From: Paenibacillus sabinae T27
GTDB taxonomy: Bacteria; Bacillota; Bacilli; Paenibacillales; Paenibacillaceae
Reading direction: 5' to 3'
Length of the DNA: 64,000 bases
Assembly: GCF_000612505.1 (NCBI RefSeq)
Contig: NZ_CP004078.1
Coordinates: forward strand, 1,972,001 to 2,036,000
The translations under genes were made by a program, and so were the position numbers. The notes beneath the pieces were generated by a model. It searched no databases, had not been told where the DNA came from, and saw only the letters and a list, made by a program, of their open reading frames with translations. Numbering within the stretch: position 1 is the stretch's first letter; each line of letters starts with the position of its first letter. Positions 43,881 to 52,642 of the stretch are shown here, piece after piece.

Positions 43881-43985
43881 CAGGTTCGCATGAAAATGGT
43901 GCAGCCACTATACATCGGACTCGGGACCAAATGGAAGTCCGTGACATTCCGCAGGACTTGCAGGAAAAACACCGGCTACTTTAAT
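43732..43985. repeat. Imperfect tandem repeats of about 71-75 bp
   Basis: Units begin at 43732, 43807, 43878 and 43949, each opening CC(T/G)CAGG...GCA(G/T)GAAAA and containing CACTA or CTAC followed by a GAC/GAAC...ATCTCA segment. The last unit is partial. Copy 1 of the block carries two degraded units (43164 and about 43238). No spacer-repeat logic of a CRISPR array is present. The following bases to 44221 hold no gene that I can support. Confidence 0.75.
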
Positions 43986-44221
43986 ACTTGACTCAAACTG
44001 AACAGCACAATCCTATGCTTACCGTTTGTTGTGAGAATTTGTATCCCGGGCGGCACCGTGCTGGCGGCATGGGCCGCTCCGGCTGGCCGCGAGTACACTT
44101 TGCCAGACTTACCGTAATCACAACGACCGACCATGGTATAGAAAAAAATCGCAAGACACCGGGATTCCGGTATGTTTTGCAATCTTTTTCCCTGCGTGCT
44201 TAAACAAGCTACCCGGCAGCG

Positions 44222-45382
44222 TCAACCGGTGCTCCTCCGCTCGGGGTGAAGTTCCGGATTCGCGGCGTACGTGTACTGCAGCATGAGATCATCGAATACG
44301 GCGTCCCAGCCTCGGGCTTTTGCGGTTTCAAGCGCTTTTGCCCCAATAGATTGCCGATTATGCGGATTGAGCATGCTGACAATCGCCTTGGTTAACTCCG
44401 GAACGCTCCCGTACTTGCAGACCAGAGCATTGTGGTGGTTCTCCGTAAAATCGGTCACTCCGCCGGAATCGGTGCAGATGACCGGAAGCCCGCTCGCCAT
44501 GGCCTCCAGCAGCACATTCCCGAACGTCTCGGTGCCGGAAGGAAAGACGAAGGCATCCGCGCTCGCATAAATAGCGGCGAGTTCATCGCCCCGGCGGCTC
44601 CCCGTAAAAATGGCGTTAGGTATCCTTTGGGCAATCAGCTCCGGTAAATAAGGTCCGTCTCCCGTGAAGACCCATTTCACTTCCCTGCCGTAGCGCAGAT
44701 TCACTTGCTTAATGCTGTCGGCCAGCGTCTGCAGCCCCTTTTCCACCGCGATGCGGCCTACATAGAGAAATACGACTTCATTCGTAATCCCCATCTCCTC
44801 CCGAAGCTTGGGGGAGTAATTCCCGGGATGAAACCGCTCCAGATCGATTCCGCGAGGCCACAGATCCAAATTGGTGATGCCGTGGCGCGCCAAATCCTGC
44901 ATCGTGCTCCGGGAAGGGGCAAGATTGACCTGCGCGAAGCTGTGGAACCGGCGCATGTATGCCCACAAGGCTTTGCTTAAATATTGCATATGGTAAAATT
45001 GGAGGTACTTGTCGAAGCTGGTATGATAGGACATGACGATCGGTAGATTCAGCGCTCTCGCGGCCCGAAGGCCGCTCCAGCCGACGCCGAGCTCGGTAAC
45101 AATATGGACAACATCGGGCTTAAAGTCCGAGAGCTGCTCCAGAACTTTGGGATAAGGAGGGAAAGCGAGGCGGCAGTCCGGGTAGATATGAGGAGTAAAT
45201 CCTTTGAACCGCACGACCGGAACCCCGCTGGCTTCAGGCTCACCAGTCTCATAATCGGGAGCAAAGAATAGATGTTCAATGCCGCAGCGGGTCAGATATT
45301 GGCTCAAATACATCAACGTATTGGACACACCATTGATCTGCGGGTAAAACGTATCCGTGAAGAAGGCTATCCTCAAAATCAT
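44222..45382 (-). CDS. GT4 family glycosyltransferase
   Basis: 386-residue GT-B glycosyltransferase resembling diacylglycerol glucosyl- or phosphatidylinositol mannosyltransferases. N-terminal RIAFFTDTFYPQINGVSNTL, VMSYHTSFDKYLQFYH near 125, FLYVGRIAVEKGLQTL near 215 and SGTETFGNVLLEAMASGLPV near 295 are typical. No membrane segment. AAAGGA precedes ATG 45382; an upstream open frame to 45436 lacks a site. Acceptor could be a membrane glycolipid, which is inference. Confidence 0.88.
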   Translation of the reverse strand: MILRIAFFTDTFYPQINGVSNTLMYLSQYLTRCGIEHLFFAPDYETGEPEASGVPVVRFKGFTPHIYPDCRLAFPPYPKVLEQLSDFKPDVVHIVTELGVGWSGLRAARALNLPIVMSYHTSFDKYLQFYHMQYLSKALWAYMRRFHSFAQVNLAPSRSTMQDLARHGITNLDLWPRGIDLERFHPGNYSPKLREEMGITNEVVFLYVGRIAVEKGLQTLADSIKQVNLRYGREVKWVFTGDGPYLPELIAQRIPNAIFTGSRRGDELAAIYASADAFVFPSGTETFGNVLLEAMASGLPVICTDSGGVTDFTENHHNALVCKYGSVPELTKAIVSMLNPHNRQSIGAKALETAKARGWDAVFDDLMLQYTYAANPELHPERRSTG

Positions 45383-45496
45383 CAAATCCTTTACCGTTGA
45401 ATTGAACCCTGTTATCACTATATGAGTCCTATGCAAATCCCAAACGGCGGAAAGGTAAAATTGCGATTAAATTTCATTTTAGGGTGGGCGGACATA

Positions 45497-46231
45497 ATGC
45501 TTTCTGATAAAAAAATAATCATTACAGGCGCGGCGTCCGGAATCGGAAAAGCGGTCGTGAAACTAAGTTTGCGCGAAGGCGCTTCGGTAATCGCGTGCGA
45601 TCTGAACAGCCGGCTGCTTGAAGAGCTGAAGGAGGAGGAGGGGGCTTGCCATAAGCTGCACACCTATCAAGCGGATGTGAGTGAGTACGAGCAGGTTCGT
45701 GACTTTTTTGCCTATATTGAAACGGAACATCCGGATGCGAACGGCCTGGTTAATAATGCGGGCATTTACTTAGCCAAAAGCATACTCGATTATCAAGAGA
45801 ACGAGATCGACAAGGTGATGGATATCAACATCAAGGGCGCCGTCTATTTCTCGCAGCTGTTCGGTAGACGGATGCTCCGCAATCGGCAGCAGGGAACCAT
45901 CGTCAATATGTCTTCCGTCTCCGGTATGGAGGGAAGCTCGGATGCGGTATACGGACTGACCAAAGCGGCTTTGCTCGGGTTAACGAAGAGCTGTGCCATG
46001 AATTTTTCCCCTTATATACGCGTGAACGCCGTCGCGCCAACCATGGTCGACACCTCGATGATGCAGACCATTCCCGATTGGAGAAAAAAGGAGTATCTCA
46101 GTCACCAGCTGATCCAAACCCCGGTCCTGCCGGAGGATGTGGCCGAAACGGTCGTCTTTTTATTATCCGATAAATCCAGGCACTACACGGGCGCGACCTT
46201 TGATATTAATAACGGAGGCTATTTGAGATAA
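45497..46231 (+). CDS. SDR family oxidoreductase
   Basis: Classical short-chain dehydrogenase of 244 residues. Cofactor motif GAASGIG at 11-17, NNAG at 86-89, catalytic Ser140, Tyr152 and Lys156. An acidic residue ending the second strand (CDLNS) suggests NAD rather than NADP. The start is set at ATG 45497 with GGGCGG upstream; the frame is open from 45422. Divergent from the GT4 gene across about 110 bases. Substrate unknown. Confidence 0.88.
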   Translation: MLSDKKIIITGAASGIGKAVVKLSLREGASVIACDLNSRLLEELKEEEGACHKLHTYQADVSEYEQVRDFFAYIETEHPDANGLVNNAGIYLAKSILDYQENEIDKVMDINIKGAVYFSQLFGRRMLRNRQQGTIVNMSSVSGMEGSSDAVYGLTKAALLGLTKSCAMNFSPYIRVNAVAPTMVDTSMMQTIPDWRKKEYLSHQLIQTPVLPEDVAETVVFLLSDKSRHYTGATFDINNGGYLR

Positions 46232-46316
46232 TGCGCTCATGGCCGCTTGACTTCGAGTAAACTCTAAGAAATATAATACGGGCATCCATTATTCACCTTT
46301 GAAGGGGAGATGTCCT

Positions 46317-47324
46317 GTGTTTAACTCAAGAGTCATTGTAACGGCGTACGGCGGGCCGGAAGTGCTGACATTGGTTCAGGAGCCGCTGCGGATACCAGAT
46401 CGGGACGAGGTTCGTGTCAAAGTTCAAAGCTCCGGCGTCGCGCTGGCGGATATCATGAGAAGGGAAGGCAAGTTTCCGAATCCGCCAACGCCGCCGTTTA
46501 CGCCGGGATACGATGCGGTCGGTGTGATCGACGAGCTCGGAGAGGATGTGCAGCAGTTTCGTATAGGGGACAAAGTGGCGGTTTTCTATAACGGAACGGG
46601 GGGCTATGCGGCTTATGTATATGCGAAGCCCGATGAGCTGGTGGCCGTTCCCCCGCAGATGGATTCTTCACTCGCTGTTGCCACCGTCTTGAATTATGTG
46701 ACCGCTTATCAGATGCTTCACCGGATTGCCAAAGTAACTGAGGGGGAGAGTATCCTGATCCACGGCGCAAGCGGCGGAACCGGCACCGCCCTTTTGGAGC
46801 TGGGCAGATTGGCGAAGCTGAAGATGTACGGCACGGCTTCGCTTGCGAAGCATCACATCGTTTCCGGGTACGGCGCCATACCTATTGATTACAGGAATGA
46901 AGATTTCGTCGATGTTCTGAGGCTTCATGCTTCCGAAGGAATCGATGCCGTGTTCGATCCGATCGGAGGCGAGAACTACGAGCGCTCGCTGCGAACTTTA
47001 AGCCGGAACGGGCGGTTCATCAGCTACGGCTATACTTCGGTGCTTCAGGAGCGGAACTCCGGAAATTGGGAGAAGGAGTGGAGCCGCCTGGCAAAGGCCC
47101 AAACGACGGAGCAGGGACACCCTATGCATCTTTACAGCATCACCCTTTTGAAAAAGGAGCAGCTGGACTGGTTCCGGGAAGACGCAAGCGCCGTACTGTC
47201 CCTGCTGGAAGAGGGATTGATCCATCCGCTGGTATCGCATCGCATTCCGCTTCAGGAAGCGGCCAAGGCGCAGGAACTGCTTGAACGGTCTTTGGCCGTC
47301 GGCAAAGTGGTGCTGATCAGTTGA
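46317..47324 (+). CDS. MDR family (quinone oxidoreductase-like) protein
   Basis: 335-residue medium-chain dehydrogenase/reductase. GYDAVGVIDELG near 65 and the cofactor loop HGASGGTGTALLELG near 145-160 identify it; the zinc ligands of alcohol dehydrogenases are missing, as in quinone oxidoreductases. GGGGAG at 46303-46308 selects a GTG start at 46317 rather than the TTG at 46299. Followed by a MerR gene after 49 bases, which may regulate it. Confidence 0.88.
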   Translation: MFNSRVIVTAYGGPEVLTLVQEPLRIPDRDEVRVKVQSSGVALADIMRREGKFPNPPTPPFTPGYDAVGVIDELGEDVQQFRIGDKVAVFYNGTGGYAAYVYAKPDELVAVPPQMDSSLAVATVLNYVTAYQMLHRIAKVTEGESILIHGASGGTGTALLELGRLAKLKMYGTASLAKHHIVSGYGAIPIDYRNEDFVDVLRLHASEGIDAVFDPIGGENYERSLRTLSRNGRFISYGYTSVLQERNSGNWEKEWSRLAKAQTTEQGHPMHLYSITLLKKEQLDWFREDASAVLSLLEEGLIHPLVSHRIPLQEAAKAQELLERSLAVGKVVLIS

Positions 47325-47373
47325 AATATGTTGTAAAAGGATGAATGAACAAAGGAAGGGAGGGCTTTAGCGT

Positions 47374-47781
47374 ATGTACTCGATCAGCGAAGTATCCAAA
47401 ATAACGGGGATCACGGCGTATACCCTTCGTTTCTATGAAAAAGTAGGCATACTGCCGAACCCCTCCCGTAAGGATGGAAAGGAAACCGGGCGCCGGCGGT
47501 ACGACGAAGGGGATATCCGGTTTATCCGTTTCATCCATGGCTTAAAGCAAACGGGAATGAAGCTGGAGGATATCGCTTCTTTTGCCAAAGACGGCTGCTT
47601 GCTGGATCTTGACGGCAGGGAAATGCCAGACATCCAGGATTCACTGCATTTGCGAATGGACATCCTGGATAAGCATATCGACTGGCTGGAGCGGCAGATG
47701 GAGCATCTGGAGCAGGTCAAGACTGTCGCCCTGGAGAAAAAAGCGTACTATTCGGCTATGCTGAATGACCGATCAAAATAA
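47374..47781 (+). CDS. MerR family transcriptional regulator
   Basis: 135-residue regulator with the MerR winged helix (YSISEVSKITGITAYTLRFYEKVGIL) and a C-terminal coiled-coil dimer helix (about 90-125). No clustered metal-binding cysteines, so a metal sensor is unlikely; it looks like the AdhR/TipA-like group that reacts to aldehydes or small electrophiles. GGGAGGG upstream of ATG 47374, though at long spacing. Convergent with the ROK gene, only 14 bases apart. Confidence 0.9.
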   Translation: MYSISEVSKITGITAYTLRFYEKVGILPNPSRKDGKETGRRRYDEGDIRFIRFIHGLKQTGMKLEDIASFAKDGCLLDLDGREMPDIQDSLHLRMDILDKHIDWLERQMEHLEQVKTVALEKKAYYSAMLNDRSK

Positions 47782-47795
47782 ATAGGTCCTCCCGA

Positions 47796-49007
47796 TCAAT
47801 TGGCGAGCGAGAAGTGGAATATATCCTCCAGAATAATCGAGGCGGCCGCCAACAGGTTTGCCTCTTCACCGAGCGTTGACGGGCAAATTTTAAGATCCCG
47901 GAGTATGGGAAGCGCGTGGGATGACACGTATTTTTGGACGTTTTCCAGCAAGCGGGGGTTGCTTGAGCCGATCTGCCCGCCGAGGATCAGTATTTCCGGA
48001 TTGAACAAATTGATGAGATTGACCAGGCCGTGACCGAGGTAGCCGGATATCTCATCGGTTAAATCGACAGCCAGCGGGTCCTGCATCTTGACAGCTTGAT
48101 TGAACATCTCGGGCGTGACCCGGGCGATGTCACCCTCTGCCAAATCCATAATCGCCGTCTTTCTGCCGCGCGTCGCAGAGGCGATAATCCGGGAATATAC
48201 CGCGGGCCAGCTGATATAGTTCTCCAGACATCCCGAGCTTCCGCATTCGCAGCGGATACCGTTCCGGTCAATGATGGTATGCCCGAGCTCTCCCGCACCG
48301 CCGTTGCCTCCTCTAAGCAGAATGTCGTGAAAAAAAATCCCCGCCCCCACACCCTCCGAGATCGAGACGTAGATCAAATTTTGGACCTTTCCGTAGGGTC
48401 CGAATTTTTTTTGGGCAAGCACGGTGGCGTTAAGGTCGTTCTCGAGCCATGTTTTGATATTGAAACGGCTTTCAATAATAGCTTTCAGGCTGATTTGCTC
48501 CAGCTTGAGCTTGGAGTTAAAGTACACGATGCCTAAATCCTTGTCGATAACCCCCGGAATAATAATCGAGATACCCAGGCATTGCCCGGTATCGGGACAA
48601 CCCTGCAAAAACCGCTCAATCTCCGATAGAACGGCAGCGACAAGCTCCTCCCCGTATAAGGCTTGAACCGGTCTCGATTGCTTGCGGCTGATCTTGGCTT
48701 CCAGATCCATCCGGGCAATGTCAATGGAAGAATTGGATACGGAGACCCCGATCAGGTAAAGGCGGTCGGAAGCCAGCTTCAGCATGATCGGTTTTCTTCC
48801 GCCATTGGAAGCTCCTTCGCCCATTTCGCACACATAACCGTCCCGGATCAGCTCCTGGATGGCGGAAGCCACCGTTGTGGCGCTGATGCCGTAGTGCTTT
48901 GCAATCTCGCTTCGGGAGATGGGCCCTTTTTCCCGAATCACATTTAAAATAATCGACCGGTTCAGCTCCTGAACCAGCTTCTGATCTCCAGTTCTGATCT
49001 TGTTCAC
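47796..49007 (-). CDS. ROK family transcriptional repressor
   Basis: 403-residue NagC/XylR-type regulator. N-terminal winged helix (ILNVIREKGPISRSEIAKHY, then ATTVASAIQELIRDGYV) and a ROK sugar-kinase-like domain carrying the zinc motif CECGSSGCLE and ENDLNATVLAQ. Effector is likely a sugar. A TTG at 49016 opens the frame, but GAGG upstream is better placed for the GTG at 49007. Divergent from a sugar ABC operon, the obvious target. Confidence 0.91.
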   Translation of the reverse strand: MNKIRTGDQKLVQELNRSIILNVIREKGPISRSEIAKHYGISATTVASAIQELIRDGYVCEMGEGASNGGRKPIMLKLASDRLYLIGVSVSNSSIDIARMDLEAKISRKQSRPVQALYGEELVAAVLSEIERFLQGCPDTGQCLGISIIIPGVIDKDLGIVYFNSKLKLEQISLKAIIESRFNIKTWLENDLNATVLAQKKFGPYGKVQNLIYVSISEGVGAGIFFHDILLRGGNGGAGELGHTIIDRNGIRCECGSSGCLENYISWPAVYSRIIASATRGRKTAIMDLAEGDIARVTPEMFNQAVKMQDPLAVDLTDEISGYLGHGLVNLINLFNPEILILGGQIGSSNPRLLENVQKYVSSHALPILRDLKICPSTLGEEANLLAAASIILEDIFHFSLAN

Positions 49008-49430
49008 TTCGCTCAACCTCGCTTTAGGACCAATATAAAATCCACATTATCACGGCCACTTAATTCATCCAATGAAAAAAGTAACGATATTCAACTTGGA
49101 GAACTTAATACACCTATTAGAGTAAGTGGAATTAAGATTAGAGAGGTATTTACAATATATCCATAATAATATGTGACAAAAATTAACGCAAGATATTGAA
49201 AATATTACTTTTCTGTGACTATAATAGCGTAAATGGTATGTAAACGAACATGAAAACAGCAAAATTCTTTCTTTTATTGAGAGATAAATTTACATCATTG
49301 TGCATCCATTGGAGGAAGTTGACAGGGAGGGAGGGCTTCATTACATTTCGTGTACATTTTAACCCGGTTTAAATTTGCGGCGACGGCTGGCCTGCTGTAC
49401 TTCAAATCCTAATCTTACTGGGGGGTTCTC
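49008..49430. promoter_or_regulatory. Divergent control region between ROK and sugar ABC genes
   Basis: 423 bases without a gene, much more AT-rich than the flanks. A promoter for the ABC operon is visible: TTGAAA (49196-49201), 18 bases, TATAAT (49220-49225). This implies a leader of about 200 bases before the lipoprotein start. I could not find a convincing ROK operator by eye. Confidence 0.6.
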
Positions 49431-50762
49431 ATGAAACGGAAATCATCAATTATGGTATTGCTGCTGATGGTACTTACGGTTGCGGCGCTGTCCGGCTGCG
49501 GTAACGGCTCAAATAAGGCGGAAGGAACTGGCCAAGCGACCGGCACCAGCACAGCGACAGATGCGCCCGCCGGCGACAAGCCGTATGCGGGAGTTGTCCT
49601 CCGAACCATTTCCAATCCGTCCAATCAGGAATACTTCGCAAAGGTGAACAAAGAGTTTCAGGAAAAGACGGGGATTGAAGTACAGGTCGATACGGTCGGC
49701 AATGCCGATGTTACACCGAAATTGATGAACTCCTTTATGTCCGGCGGTTCCACCTATGATATTTTTGTCATGGATGTCATCGACTTGCCCCGGTTTGTAA
49801 TGTCGGGATGGGTGGAGCCGGTCGATCAATGGATGACGGACGATATGAAGAATGAAATGCTGCCGTTTGCGAAACAGGCGCTGCAGTATCAGGGCAAGTA
49901 TTACGGCCTCCCTTACGCCTCCGAATACAAGTCCTTTGTTTATAACAAGACGATGCTGGAAAAAGCCGGGTTCTCCGCTCCGCCGAAAACATGGGACGAT
50001 TTCATTAAGTACAGTCAGACTTTGCAGGAAAAAGGGCTCGTCAAATACGGCTCAGCCTGGGCCTGGAGCCAGACGGAAGGCCTTGTCTGCGATTTCATCG
50101 CGATTGCTTCCAGCATGGGGGGCAAGCTGTTTGACGAGAACGGCAATCCTGTCTTCAACAGCCCGGAGAACACCGCTGCGCTGCAAATGATGGTGGATAT
50201 GATCTACAAATACAAAATCGTGGACCCCGCTTCGATTCAATATAATGAAACCAACGTACTGGACGCCATGGCGGCGGGCGATATCGCTTTTGAACTCAAC
50301 TGGGGGCTGCCGCTCACTCCGCTCAACGATTCCTCCAAGTCCAAAATCGTGAACCAGGCCGATGTCGCTCCGCTTCCATACACCGTATCCAGCGCGACGA
50401 TTGCCGGACCGATGGCCTATGCGATCTCCTCGGGTTCGAAGAACAAGGAAGCCGCGTGGGAATATATCAAATTCCTGAACGACGTAGAAGGCAGCAAACG
50501 GCAGGCGCTTGAAATCGGCATGTTCCCGGGCTGGAAGAGCGTATATGAAGATCCGGAAGTGAAGGCGGGTGTGCCCGGATTGGACAAGATTCTGGAGCAG
50601 GCCGAGGTTGCCGTCAACCGTCCGCAAATTCCTTGGTACAATGAATGGTCATCCAAATTCCAGGTTGAACTCCAGAACGCGCTGACTCAAAAGAAAACGC
50701 CGGCTGAGGCCCTCGCGGATGCGTTCGCTGAAACGCAAAAAATCCAGGAGAGCAACAAGTAA
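49431..50762 (+). CDS. Sugar ABC transporter substrate-binding lipoprotein
   Basis: 443-residue solute-binding lipoprotein of a second CUT1 importer. Signal peptide ending at Cys23 (lipobox LSGC), then a Ser/Thr/Ala linker to about 50. The binding domain is of the MalE/UgpB-like type. ATG start with GGGGGG upstream. Heads an operon with two permeases, an acetyltransferase and two dehydrogenases. Ligand unknown; the dehydrogenases suggest a polyol, inositol or oxidised sugar. Confidence 0.92.
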   Translation: MKRKSSIMVLLLMVLTVAALSGCGNGSNKAEGTGQATGTSTATDAPAGDKPYAGVVLRTISNPSNQEYFAKVNKEFQEKTGIEVQVDTVGNADVTPKLMNSFMSGGSTYDIFVMDVIDLPRFVMSGWVEPVDQWMTDDMKNEMLPFAKQALQYQGKYYGLPYASEYKSFVYNKTMLEKAGFSAPPKTWDDFIKYSQTLQEKGLVKYGSAWAWSQTEGLVCDFIAIASSMGGKLFDENGNPVFNSPENTAALQMMVDMIYKYKIVDPASIQYNETNVLDAMAAGDIAFELNWGLPLTPLNDSSKSKIVNQADVAPLPYTVSSATIAGPMAYAISSGSKNKEAAWEYIKFLNDVEGSKRQALEIGMFPGWKSVYEDPEVKAGVPGLDKILEQAEVAVNRPQIPWYNEWSSKFQVELQNALTQKKTPAEALADAFAETQKIQESNK

Positions 50763-50773
50763 GGAGCATGGCT

Positions 50774-51763
50774 ATGGATAAGAGCGAACACCGTAACCCG
50801 GTCGTGATTCAGAAAGAAGGATTGTCCATGCGAGGTCAAGCGTTGTTTCGTCCGGCTGCAGCTTCCGTTTCGAATTCGAAGAAAATGATTTCCGAATCGA
50901 AATTTGCATTCCTTTTGCTGCTTCCCACTATCGTTATTCTGCTCGGTCTGCTGCTATATCCGTTTCTCTACTCCATCTACCTTTGTTTTGTTGATCTCAA
51001 CCTGACGAAACCATGGGTCGGCCCGAAATTCGTCGGACTGGATAATTTCAGTGCGGTGCTTAAAGACGGGGAATTCTGGCTCAGCATGGAAACGACGCTT
51101 TATTTTGCCGTATTCAGTGTTGCGGCAAGCATGATTCTGGGGCTGGCCGCAGCCCTTCTTTTTAATATCAAGTTCCGTATGAGGGGGCTCGGGCGATCGC
51201 TGCTGCTGATTCCGTGGGCCATGCCCGGGGTAGTCAACGCCATGATCTGGCAGACGATGCTGCATCCGAACTACGGTCTGCTGAACGGGGTACTGCTGAA
51301 GCTGGGCGTGATCGATAGTCCGGTCGGCTGGCTGTCCGACCCGAAGCTGGCGCTGGCCTCCATTATTATGGCGCAGGTATGGACATCGTTTCCTTTTGTC
51401 GCCTTGATGTATCTGGCCGCGCTGCAGTCAATTTCCGGAGAATTGGTAGAAGCCGCCAAAATCGACGGTGCGGGGAGCATACGCATTTTTAAAGACATTA
51501 TTGTAAAATTGCTGGTGCCCGTTACCCTGGTTCTGCTCGTTCTGCGCACGATCGACTCCTTCCGGATATTCGATCTGGTCTTTGCCATGACCAAGGGCGG
51601 TCCCGCGAATTCCACGCAGCTGTCTGGCCTGTACCTGTACAAGCAGGGCTTCATGTTCAGCGATTTCGGATTAGGTTCGGCCGGAAGCTATATCCTGACC
51701 GGATTTATTCTGGTATTCGTACTGCTGTACATGCGGATACTTCGGCAGAAGGACGGAGTTTGA
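50774..51763 (+). CDS. Sugar ABC transporter permease
   Basis: 329-residue permease with six hydrophobic segments after a 35-residue hydrophilic lead. EAA loop LVEAAKIDGAGSIRIFKDIIV near residue 225. AAGGAG at 50761-50765 favours the second ATG (50774) over the one at 50768, which is too close. Overlaps nothing upstream; 11 bases from the binding-protein gene. Confidence 0.92.
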   Translation: MDKSEHRNPVVIQKEGLSMRGQALFRPAAASVSNSKKMISESKFAFLLLLPTIVILLGLLLYPFLYSIYLCFVDLNLTKPWVGPKFVGLDNFSAVLKDGEFWLSMETTLYFAVFSVAASMILGLAAALLFNIKFRMRGLGRSLLLIPWAMPGVVNAMIWQTMLHPNYGLLNGVLLKLGVIDSPVGWLSDPKLALASIIMAQVWTSFPFVALMYLAALQSISGELVEAAKIDGAGSIRIFKDIIVKLLVPVTLVLLVLRTIDSFRIFDLVFAMTKGGPANSTQLSGLYLYKQGFMFSDFGLGSAGSYILTGFILVFVLLYMRILRQKDGV

Positions 51764-51780
51764 GAAAGGGGGAGCGGCAA

Positions 51781-52620
51781 TTGAACAAGTCCATTAAAAA
51801 GGTTCTGTTATTTTGCGGCGTCGCGCTTGTCATGATCTTTACGGTATCCCCTCTGGTCTGGGCTTGTATCATCAGCCTTTCGCCCGGTAAAGAACTGGCG
51901 TCGCTTGCCCGTCACTGGCTGCCGGACAGCTTCACCCTGATGAACTACAAGCAGGTGCTGAGCTTGTCCGACAATGCGGCATCGTTCAAAAACTCGCTGC
52001 TTAACAGCCTGATTGTGGCCAGCGTCACGACGTTGTTCTCGCTGATCTTCGGCTCCTTGGGAGCCTACGCCTTTGCCAGACTTCGTTTCCGCTTGAAAGA
52101 CCGCCTTGCGGTCATTTTTCTCATTACGCAAATGGTGCCAAGCATCGCGATTGCGCTGCCGATGTATTTGATTTTTAACCGGATCGGACTGCTGGACACC
52201 AAATCGGCGCTTGTGCTGGCCAATCTGTCCTTCACTCTGCCTTTTATCATTTGGATGATGCGGGCGTTCTTCGAATCCATTCCGAAAGAGCTGGAGGAAT
52301 CGGCCTTTGTGGACGGACTCGGACGGTTCGGCGCTCTGCTGCGGATCATTTTGCCGATTTCGGCTCCAGGGCTATTTGCCATCGGCGTGTTTGCCTATTT
52401 GAATACGTGGAATGAATTTAATACGGCCCTTGTGCTGACAGGCTCCTCGCAATCGAAGACGATGCCGGTCGTCATCAACGAATTCCTCGGACGCTTCTCC
52501 GTCGATTACGGTCTGATGGCAGCGTCGGGAATTATTGGCCTGCTTCCTCCGGTGCTGCTGACTCTGTTCTTCCAGCGCTATTTGGTGGACGGGATGACCG
52601 CAGGAGCCGTGAAGGGTTAA
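51781..52620 (+). CDS. Sugar ABC transporter permease
   Basis: Second permease, 279 residues, six hydrophobic segments, EAA loop ELEESAFVDGLGRFGALLRIILP near residue 180. GGGGGAG at 51768-51774 selects a TTG start at 51781; the frame is open from 51760. C-terminus RYLVDGMTAGAVKG is standard. No ATPase gene nearby, so a shared MsmX-like ATPase is presumed. Confidence 0.92.
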   Translation: MNKSIKKVLLFCGVALVMIFTVSPLVWACIISLSPGKELASLARHWLPDSFTLMNYKQVLSLSDNAASFKNSLLNSLIVASVTTLFSLIFGSLGAYAFARLRFRLKDRLAVIFLITQMVPSIAIALPMYLIFNRIGLLDTKSALVLANLSFTLPFIIWMMRAFFESIPKELEESAFVDGLGRFGALLRIILPISAPGLFAIGVFAYLNTWNEFNTALVLTGSSQSKTMPVVINEFLGRFSVDYGLMAASGIIGLLPPVLLTLFFQRYLVDGMTAGAVKG

Positions 52621-52642
52621 CTAACGGAAAAGAGGTGCGCCA

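Noticed and set aside
42913..43984. Similar open frames in both copies of the duplicated block
   Set aside because: Differences between the copies fall at second as often as third codon positions and the flanking parts differ, which is not how a protein gene diverges.
43732..43985. Possible CRISPR array
   Set aside because: The whole 71-bp unit is repeated with drift; there are no constant repeats with unique spacers and no cas genes.
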